A stretch of DNA of 64,000 nucleotides from Phanerodontia chrysosporium. Taxonomy: Eukaryota; Basidiomycota; Agaricomycetes; Polyporales; Phanerochaetaceae. The notes beneath the pieces were generated by a model that made no database searches, had not been told where the DNA came from, and worked only from the letters and a program-made list of their open reading frames with translations. The position numbers and the translations under genes are program-made. Below, in pieces: positions 56,591 to 64,000 of the stretch. The stretch covers positions 1 through 64,000 of the forward strand of contig MJGA01000066.1 of the NCBI GenBank assembly GCA_001910725.1, written 5' to 3'. How positions within the stretch are numbered: position 1 is the stretch's first letter; each line of letters begins with the position of its first letter.

Positions 56591-57060
56591 GCATCAGCTC
56601 GAGCACGAGGAACGACTCGTCGCGGTACGCGTACAGCGCCGACGGCGCGTCCATGCTCCTCCACAGCGCCGGCGAGAGCGTCGCGTGGATGCGCCACAGG
56701 ACGTGGAGCTCCCCGATCCTGCGCGGCTTCACGACCATGAACGTGACGCGCAGCACCTCGTCGCTCAGCTCGTCGTCCGAGCTGCCATCCACGTCGCGCC
56801 CCCGCCGCTGCGCCGCCGGGCTGACGTCAATCGCCTCGAAGACCGCGCAGAAGCCGCCCTCACCGAGCTTTGCACTCACGTCGTAGTGCTGCACCCGAGC
56901 TCGATGCGTAGGGTGTTCTCCTCGGCGTCGCCACTGCTTCTGCGGGCGCTGTTCCCGCTGCTCCGCCACTCCTTGCGTGCGAACTTCTGCGGCGCATTGA
57001 GCCGGCTTGAGTTGTGTGCGCGAAGGTCGTGGAATGCAAACACGCACTTTAGCGCAACAG
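56591..57060 (-). pseudogene. Bub1-like checkpoint kinase fragment
   Basis: Resembles the start of a Bub1/BubR1-type kinase domain: F-A-F-H-D-L-R, R-L-N-A-P-Q-K-F-A-R-K-E-W, Y-D-V-S-A-K-L-G-E-G-G-F-C-A-V-F-E and K-P-R-R-I-G-E-L-H-V-L, then L-Y-A-Y-R-D-E-S-F-L-V-L-E-L, where the match stops. The N-lobe lysine expected in V-A-L-K-V is replaced (V-T-F-M-V). A one-base shift lies between the two halves near 56888. The catalytic loop, the rest of the kinase and the N-terminal Mad3 domain are absent. Bub1 acts in the spindle checkpoint; this piece cannot. It sits between the transposase and a truncated SDR. Confidence 0.6.
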
Positions 57061-57714
57061 ATTCCGGATGAAAGGATCGAGACATACCAGCATGTTCAGT
57101 GCAGTCTTGCTCATGCTGTACGTCGCGCACTTCGGCCCACAGTCGAGCCCGATACTCGCGAGACCGCTCGTCATGTTCATGATCGTCTTTTTGCGGCCGC
57201 GCTCGAGGAGCGGGAGGAGCGTCTGCGCGAGGTGACCGGGCCCCGCGACGTTCACGTTCATGGTGCGCAGGAGGTCTTCAGGAAATAACGAAAAGCCGGT
57301 GTCCATACCAACGTTCTGCAGGTCACATTGAGCCTCCGTCGGTCAAGGGGCGCACAGTTACAAGGCAGAACACTCACGATTGCGGCATTGTTCAACAGAT
57401 AGTCCAGTCCCCCCTCGCCGACGATGTCCTCCACCGGCTTCAACACGGCCTCGATGCTCTTCATGTCTGCCGTATCGAGTGGCAGAACATGGAGCTTTCC
57501 CTTCGCATCGCCGCTAAGGGCCTGCAAGTGGCTGGCCGCGGACGGATTGCGACAGGTCGCAATCACGACGTTGGAGGGTGTCTGGAGCAGCTGGCGGGCC
57601 GTTTCGAGACCAATGCCGCGGGACGTTCTGCAGGCATCGTCAGCTAGGCCTTGAATAGCAGCAGAGGAGCCCTACGCACCCCGTAATGAGCCAGGTCGTC
57701 GTGCTTGCAGCCAT
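57049..57714 (-). pseudogene. Short-chain dehydrogenase/reductase, C-terminally truncated
   Basis: NAD(P)-binding SDR. Exons 57680-57714, 57378-57627 and 57049-57315 join in frame (183 aa). Motifs: W-L-I-T-G / T-S-R-G-I-G (TGxxxGIG), L-L-N-N-A-A (NNAG-like), M-N-M-T-S and catalytic Y-S-M-S-K, so Ser, Tyr and Lys are present. The match ends right after T-A-L-N-M-L. The remaining 50-60 residues of a classical SDR (P-G-x-V-x-T and beyond) are missing, replaced by sequence that runs into the Bub1-like fragment. It was probably cut by a rearrangement linked to the neighbouring transposon. If spliced at the GTATGT following N-M-L it might make a chimeric transcript. Confidence 0.7.
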
Positions 57715-58338
57715 TTCGGTGAGTTCGATAGTGGGGTCGAGGGATGTTCCCAGCATGGCTCTGGCCGCTGCTCGCAACTTGTACTGAGGAAATTCGCTCA
57801 CATGGGCCTAATCTCGACGTCTTCACGGTCCGGTGTCGAGAAAAGGATCCGTGTGAGGACCGTCTTCGCTGGCGGGGAACTTTCGGCGCATCTCCTAGGA
57901 AATTCAAGTGGTGCTAGTCGGACGTCGAGATGGTGGACGAGAGCGTGTGCTCAGTTTGGCCGCTGGCGCCCGCGCGCCCTCTTCCTGCATCGCTTCCGGA
58001 GGACGAGGACGGGAGTTGTTACGAAGAGAGGGGGAGGTTTGATGTTTTTGGAAAAAGAACAAAAGAGACAAATTTATAGATCTAGAGCTTCAGGCGCTGG
58101 TCATGATCATGATCAAATCGGATCCGCTGGGGTAAGCTTGAGCTTGCTCTTCGAGCAAGAATATATGATCTAGAGCGGTTACATACGAAGACGGTTTAAG
58201 CGTTTGAAGTGACTTCGCCACGGAAGTAAGCACAGGTTGATACGAGCGCTCCAAGTATTCTTACGCATGCGCAGGCGGTCAAGTTGTGAGTTGGACACAC
58301 CCTGCCAACTTTGATCATCAGTTCGCGTTGTCGCCACA

Positions 58339-60934
58339 ATGGAACCGAGTTCGGAGATCTCTCTGATCCAAGAACTCACTTCTCTGTATGCCCTCGATCA
58401 GAATCAGGCCCAAATCCTTGGCGGCTTCCTCGACCAGCATGTTCAGCGACGTCTGCAAGCCGTTGACCAGCAGATACAACAGCGCATACAGGCTGTCATC
58501 GATGCCCAACAGAACGACTTCAGGAGGTCCTTTCAAGATGCAGAGGCCTTGATTCGCCAAGCCCATCAGGAGCTTAGCAGCAAGCAGCAGTTGTTAGAAG
58601 AAGCCTACGTGCGTCTTGAAGCCCAGGCTCGGGAGATCGAGCGTCTTAAGAGCGAGGGGAGCCGAAGGATGACCACGGAACCGGAGGGCTGCAGTGGTAC
58701 CCCATTGACAACAGTGCTATCCGCGTATGGATCATTTTCTCCTCATCTGCACCGTATTGAAAGAGAATGCCTTCAGATCCCGAGAGCCTGGGTTGCACTC
58801 CTCTGTTGCTGCTCCTTCCGCTTCTGCTGCTGGAAGCCACGACAGGAATGGAGTGAGTTCTCATGGCCAGAAGCGCAAGCGCGACAACGAAGAACTGGAT
58901 GGCGACGAGCGTGGCACCCCTATCCAAAGTGCGGTGCCTAGCGCCAGAAGTACTAGTCGTGGTGGCCGTACGAAGCGTGTGCGCACGGACGATCTCAACA
59001 CGAATTTCTTGAATAATGTTCTCGCTCGTGACGCCATAGCCGCGTCCTTCATGCCGCCACGGGAGGAGATTACGAACGCCCCCGAGGACGTTCCCATCCA
59101 GGAAGCCACGGCGGATTCCACGCCGTCGCGGGGGGAGATCAGGGACGCCCTCGAGGACGTTCCCATCCAGGAAGCCACAGCGGATTCTACGCCGTCGCGA
59201 GGGGAGATCAGGGACGCTCTCGAGGACGTTCCCATCCAGGAAGCCGCAGCCAATTCTACGCCGTCGCGAGGGAGATCAGGGACGCCCTCGAGGACGTTCC
59301 CATCCAGGATGCCACGGCGGATCCCATACCGTCGCGGGGGGAGAGCAGGGGAGCTTCGGTCTTATCTGACCCCCTGCCGAGGGCGAGAAGTAAGCAGAGT
59401 CCAGACCGGGCCAAGAAGGTGGCGAAGAAGCCGTCAAAATCTCGGTCTCGTGGCCGTGCAGCTGCGGCCACTTCAATGTGCCTCTGGAAGGTTCCTCTGC
59501 CGGAAGGTGCGGCGGGGATGAAGGTGCGTGTTCACACGGACCTCCTGCCAGTTTCTCCCTGCCAATTGCATCACGTTCAATAGTCAGCGATGTGCAGACA
59601 TATCGACCTTATGTGGGGAATGTGCACTCGCGGGGACCTGCCACCTCAACCATCTGCGGAGGATTTACGCAGGTTCGACGAACTACACACCTCACGCGAG
59701 GATATTCTCAAAGCTCGATCCCTATCCGCGACTGCTCGATCCGACCTCGATTGGCTCGATATCGCACGTATCCCTGATGACAAGACCAAGGTGAAGCCCG
59801 AGCTTCTCGCCGTGCAGGATTGTCACTTGGCCATGATCTGTGCCATTTGCGCTCGATACAAATTCACCACCTGGAGGCCTAACTTCAATGGAAATCCGTA
59901 CGACCTGTACAACTCTGCTTGTCGCATCGCCTGTATTGACTCCTTCCGCCAACTAGTCAAGGCTTGCGCCTGGATCCACATGTCTGTCAACGAGGCTTAC
60001 CTTACCGACACGGTGCTTCTTCTGTCTATGTACGACCATTACGTCTGGTTTGCACAACGACGCCGGTACTTTCAAGAGAAGAGGAGGCCTGGGAGCGTCC
60101 AGCGGGAGGAAGCGATGAATGCCCTGTATCGACGACGCTCCAGGGTATGTGTATAATTGGTTGGCTTGATTTCCCCTGGATAACGTATGTTTTCTAGATT
60201 ACGAGGGAGCGTCTCTCTGTCTTGGAGAAAGAAAGTCCCTCTGAGTCAGGACGTTACCTAGACCTTATCACAACTGAAACCACATCAGACGATGAGTACA
60301 ACGCAATGCGGACAGCCTTCATTGTGAAAAAGAAACCTGAGAGGTCAATGGCAGCCGAAGCCTTCATTCGCCGAGTCGAGGCTCTAAGAGTTGAGTCGAA
60401 GAGGGTCATTGGCAAGAGCAGCGAGAAGCCGCGGATAGTCCTGCCCTGGAGCGTTCGCCCGCCCTCCCTTTTCCAAACCTTGCCGAAGAAGCTTCCTATC
60501 GACTACTACGACCCGGAATTCTTCAATGCTCAGCCATTCGCCGTTCGCTCCCAGCTCACTACCGGGAAGGTAGTCTTCCCTGCTAGCGAGGATCATATCT
60601 TGTCACAATACGACTGCGATACCTTGGTGGAGTCCCCGAATGGCAAGAAGAAGTCCGAAGTCGGTACAAGCTCGAGAAAGGAGTTTCCGCTAGTGAGCCG
60701 CCTCAGATCCAAAAATCAGGGAAGAAGGATCGAACATCAGAAGGACGAAACAGCAGCGAAGAGGAATTCGAAGATGAGGCGGACGAGGGGGATATGATGC
60801 TGGCACATGACAACGACGGGGACCGGAACGAGCTGGCTCAAGAGCTAGATAGCCTGGAGAAATGGAGCAGCCAACTTGGCGACAGGCAGGCAGACATAGA
60901 GATGGACGACGGTGACGGGCAATGGGCAGTATAA
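58339..60934 (+). CDS. Hypothetical coiled-coil protein with internal repeats and acidic tail
   Basis: Exons: 58339-58696, 58764-59523, 59584-60144 and 60198-60934. The N-terminus is a coiled coil (Q-N-Q-A-Q-I-L-G-G-F-L, Q-Q-I-Q-Q-R-I-Q-A, R-L-E-A-Q-A-R-E-I-E-R-L-K). A basic region follows (K-R-K-R, R-T-K-R-V-R), then about four copies of a 23-residue repeat with D-V-P-I-Q-E-A, and R-S-K-Q-S-P-D-R-A-K-K. The C-terminal half has C-R-H-I-D-L-M-W-G-M-C and C-A-I-C-A-R-Y. The tail is acidic and ends D-G-D-G-Q-W-A-V. Two single-base losses break the frame: a G run in repeat 3 (59270-59272) and CTAGTGAG at 60690. Family not recognised. The style matches proteins found beside CACTA elements. Confidence 0.65.
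59085..59340 (+). repeat. 69-bp in-frame minisatellite
   Basis: About four tandem copies of a 69-bp unit (GAGGACGTTCCCATCCAGGA core) inside the coiled-coil gene, encoding a repeated D-V-P-I-Q-E-A-T-A-D-S-T-P-S-R-G. Copy 3 is one G short of copy 2, which shifts the frame. Confidence 0.85.
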
Positions 60935-61007
60935 TTCTCACGTGATACGCATGATATTAGTACAATATCAACCTCAATCTCAATCCCTCTTTCCTCATCC
61001 TCTTTCC

Positions 61008-61450
61008 TCACGGAAGACCGATTCCTATTGAGACGTGGGACCAAATTTTTGGTTGACAGGTGGCATGACGAAGGGCATGCTTATCGCGTCGTTCGTCGTT
61101 CGGCATCTGCCGGACGACGATGTCGCCCCACCAGTTAAAGACAATGCCGCCCAAGGTAGCTAGGAGAAGAATCGTTAGAGAAGGTAATCCTGTGATAAGG
61201 AACACAGGACGTACAGCTGCCCTGGGCCGTAGATATGATTGCTGCTGGTCATACCCCGAACAATAGTCGATGTCCGCGTCGTCGAAAGGCGTAACGATTG
61301 GAAGGGTCACGTACTGCTGCGCGTGAAAAGCATTCTCGACTACAGGAAGGTTTAGCCTGAGGCGTTGGGTCGTGGATATGGAATGACTCACAGTGAAGTA
61401 TAGGCGCAATGATCCAGCATACCATGATGAATGCGTGAGCCCCAGTGTGG
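61008..61450 (-). CDS. Possible OPT-type oligopeptide transporter fragment
   Basis: Two exons as read: the end of an upstream exon near 61392-61440 (A-F-I-M-V-C-W-I-I-A-P-I-L-H) joined through a GTGAGT/CCTGTAG intron to 61008-61340 (N-A-F-H-A-Q-Q-Y-V-T-L-P-I-V-T-P-F-D-D). A membrane segment follows (P-V-F-L-I-T-G-L-P-S-L-T-I-L-L-L-A-T-L) and then D-E-R-R-D-K-H-A-L. The order W-I-I-x-P-I-L, L-P-I, x-F-D, a membrane helix and a charged R-x-D-x-H-A loop resembles fungal OPT transporters. Only about 120 residues are seen of the roughly 700 expected. The long upstream open frame to 62108 is low-complexity and probably not coding. A truncated relic is the likeliest reading. Confidence 0.35.
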
Positions 61451-62216
61451 CGGTGCCCCCATCGGCGACTTTGTGGGCTGGCACACGCACGCACACGCTG
61501 GGCGAGAAGAAGACCGGACCGTGTGTGCGCGCGTCGCGAGAGCCGCAACCTACGCGGAGTTGGCCTCGCGGGCGGACTAGCTGGCGCAGGGTCGGAGGGA
61601 CTCCGCCGGGGGTTGTGTTGGACGTTGCGCGTACACGCGTCTGGCGGGGCGTGGGCCCTGGTGTACACCTAGATGGGCCCGGATGCGCCGCCGCAGGGGG
61701 GCATGTGTGCGCCGCCAAGTGCGCCAAGTGGGCGAGGGCGCAGGGCGTATGTACGCGCGGGAGCGAGGGCGCGCAGCCCGCCAGGCCCGCGCTGCGCTGG
61801 ACGCAACGGGCAGGGGCGAGCCGGCGCGGGGGCCCCGGCAGGCTGAGCAGGAAGGTTTGCCGGGGAGGGCGACGAGAGCAAGCACGGCGCGCGTGCCAAG
61901 GCCCTTTGCGGGATCGCAGATGGTCGGGAGTGCCAGACGAGGGGTACCCTGGCGTTGCGCGAGGGCGTGTCGACGGCGGAGGAGGCGTCGACGTCGTCGG
62001 AGGCCCTGGGATAGTTGCCGGCGCATTGGCCACGTGGGTCGCAGAGATGGACTCCCCGGATGGCAATGGATGGCGCTCCCCGAAGCGTGTCCTCTCCTCC
62101 GCCGGCATCCTCTGATTTCTGCGTCCCCGCCCTGCTTATAACGACCATGCCCCAGTCTCCATACCCTCCGCCTCCCTCACGCCCTCCACAGCGCTGCGGA
62201 CACACGCCCAGCGACC

Positions 62217-63703
62217 ATGCAGTGCCATGGCCACCCGTCTGCAGCTGGGTCTCCCGACGCCCCGCCGCCCTCGCCCCAGCCCGACCAGGACTCGGGCGAC
62301 GAGAGCGACTCTAGTTCCGCCTCCGGCCGCTCCCTCATGAGCGTGTCCGTACACGCCAGCTCCGTCACCTCCATGGGCAGCGTCCGCGCCGGCTCGCCGA
62401 CGCCCTCTGTCATGACCATGAACAGCTGCATCCGCGCCAACGTCTTCCGCCAAGAGTACGGCCGTGGCCTCAACAATTTCTCAGAGGTCTACCGCCTCCC
62501 GGCCGACGAGGACGAGTTTGAGCGACTCGGTACGCACCCCGCCACAGCTGCTGGTTTTCCGCCGCTGACGTGCTCCCAGACTACCAGCACCTCATGTTCA
62601 TCGAGGTCATGGGCAAATATCCCCAGCCGCTCTACGAAGTCCTCGCGTACGAGCCCGGCGTCCGCAAGTCGGTTGTCGACCTCGGCTGCGGCAGCGGGAG
62701 CTGGTCAGTCCCGTGATAGTTTGCGCCGCATCCCGCCGCTAATAATGAATGAACGTCCCGGTGTGCACAGGATCCTCGACGTCGCGCACGACTTTCCTCA
62801 CGTGGACGCGGTTGGCGTCGACCTCATCCCCCTCCGGGTTACCTGCACCAACGGCGAGTGCCCCAGCAGAGCCCAGGGCTTCCGCCACCCGTCCTGTCGA
62901 CACATGCCGCCAAACTGCAGGTCTGTCCCACACTAACGCTCAGCAAGCGTAGCGGACATGCAACTGACGGGCGCCGCGCGTCGCAGGAGCGAGATCGACG
63001 ACATCAACCTCGGGTTGCAACACTACACAAGCGAGTTCAACGTCGCCCACGTCCGTCTCGTCTCGTCTGGGGTGAGTCTTGTCCGCCGATCGCGTCCCCA
63101 CCGGCAGCGCACTATTCCTCCCTCTCCGCACGCGTGCAAGGGTGATCGCGATCGCTCACGCTCCCCGATTGCCCAGATCCGCGACTACCAGAACCTCATC
63201 GATCAGATTGCCCTGACTCTGAAGCCGGGCGGCCTCATCGAGCTCACGAGTTCGACTTCCGCGTCTACGGCGCCGACAGGCGGCCTGTGCCACTCGCGTC
63301 GCAGCCCAGCGCGCTCGCTCGCTGGATGAGTCTTGCACACACCGCCGTCCAGCAGCAGGGCGGCGAGCCCGAGGCCGCCAACCATCTCTACCGCTGGACG
63401 ACCGCCCACCCGGCCTTTACGACGTCGAATACCGTGAGTGGTGGTACCAGACGTCGACGTTCTACCCTGGCAACGACGAAGTTGCGCGCACGCGGAATCG
63501 CCATGGCGCCCTCATGCGCGACGACATTCTTGTGAGTCGTCTTCTTGGCTTGCCTCACGTTCGCTCGGGGTTTGACACGTTGGCAATCACAGGCATTTCT
63601 TCTCTCTGGTCGGCCTTTGCTCTTGGGAACTGGACTTCCTGAACAGATTCTGGATCCGATCGAGGAGCGGCGCGCCAAGAACTCCTGGAGGCCGAACCCC
63701 TAA
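62217..63703 (+). CDS. SAM-dependent methyltransferase (fungal class I type)
   Basis: Exons: 62217-62529, 62580-62703, 62771-62920, 62987-63071, 63177-63531 and 63593-63703. The N-terminus is Ser/Pro-rich. D-Y-Q-H-L-M-F-I-E-V-M-G-K precedes motif I, V-V-D-L-G-C-G-S-G-S-W, and the acidic end of strand 2, V-G-V-D-L-I-P. Later come C-R-S-E-I-D-D-I-N-L-G-L, L-K-P-G-G-L-I-E-L and E-F-D-F-R-V-Y-G, ending W-R-P-N-P. The middle of exon 3 may contain an extra short intron. Two single-base losses lie in exon 5 (63247-63249 and 63411-63414); an added base at each restores L-I-E-L-T-E-F-D-F and H-P-G-L-Y-D-V-E-Y. Such enzymes often modify secondary metabolites; the substrate is unknown. Confidence 0.8.
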
Positions 63704-64000
63704 CTATATTCGCCTGGAGCAAGTCTACGCACGCAGACGATAACATTCGGCCCCAGAGCTCGCGACATCACAAAAGCATACTTTCGATCATCTTCTCTCC
63801 TTCATATGCCCCATCTTGAGCCATGCTCTCATTCTGCACCTGCGTACCATACTATCCTGCGTCCTGACTTTTGCTCTCGTGTCGTGTCGTGTCCTGTTCT
63901 GCAAACCACCCGCACTGTACTTTCACCCGTAATACTGTCCCCAGACCTCTGTTGTCACTCTCGCACGCAACGCTACCGCGTCCCATATTTATTACAGTCA
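63704..64000. other. Downstream of the methyltransferase, no gene seen
   Basis: Pyrimidine-rich 3' flank of the methyltransferase gene to the window end. No reading frame of note. Confidence 0.5.

Noticed and set aside
61450..62108. N-terminal 200 residues of the long minus-strand frame
   Set aside because: Pro/Arg/His/Ala low complexity, open in several frames, no match to the transporter-like part.
1..64000. CRISPR arrays, operons, bacterial ribosome-binding sites
   Set aside because: The window is eukaryotic with introns throughout; no spaced direct repeats of CRISPR type were seen.

Overview
The window looks like nuclear DNA of a basidiomycete, most likely an agaricomycete mushroom or polypore. 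The genes carry many short introns (about 45-70 nt, GTGAGT/GTGCGT/GTATGT donors) and lie on both strands with no operons. The families are typical of this group: basidiomycete-type HET-domain proteins, a monocarboxylate-type MFS transporter, an FAD-linked (BBE-type) oxidase, an F-BAR/SH3 ring protein, a JmjC protein, a tnp2-type CACTA transposase and a fungal SAM methyltransferase. The assignment rests on gene content and architecture only.

Region 1 (1-33 kb) is accessory and gene-poor. It is dominated by tiny genes for secreted peptides. Eleven loci (509-652, 5411-5581, 7012-7251, 7833-7982, 8575-8745, 12408-12581, 18690-19022, 23972-24133, 24682-24851, 25574-25684, 31302-31451) share one plan where it can be read: a TATA box 43-66 nt before the ATG, an M-(K/R)-(L/F)-type signal peptide, a short mature part of 16 to about 90 residues, and a splice donor within about 25 nt after the stop codon. 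Seven share a CPxxCxxFF-like, PTG and C-x(2-4)-C pattern or a clear derivative of it. Among them lie two related HET genes (one broken), a pair of paralogous secreted proteins of about 275 aa plus a third decayed copy, an MFS transporter, an FAD oxidase, a 1.35-kb non-autonomous DNA transposon and LTR-like fragments.

Region 2 (33.6-43.6 kb) is GC-rich and looks like conserved chromosome: a 63-aa membrane protein, a 140-aa unknown, a 967-aa F-BAR/SH3 protein of the Cdc15/Imp2 type and a 993-aa single-pass membrane protein.

Region 3 (43.6-61 kb) is transposon-rich: a 386-aa unknown, a decayed FAD monooxygenase, a SAM-like-domain protein, a KDM3-type JmjC protein divergent from an apparently complete 1109-aa CACTA transposase, a truncated Bub1-like kinase piece abutting a truncated SDR, and a large coiled-coil protein with an internal minisatellite.

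Region 4 (61-63.7 kb) holds a possible OPT-transporter fragment and a SAM-dependent methyltransferase.

A cross-cutting observation is that at least eight otherwise convincing reading frames are broken by a single missing base. Three of these sites are clearly a G run one base short. This suggests either base-level assembly error or very recent decay, so reading frames called broken here should be treated with care. No tRNA, rRNA or CRISPR array was recognised.
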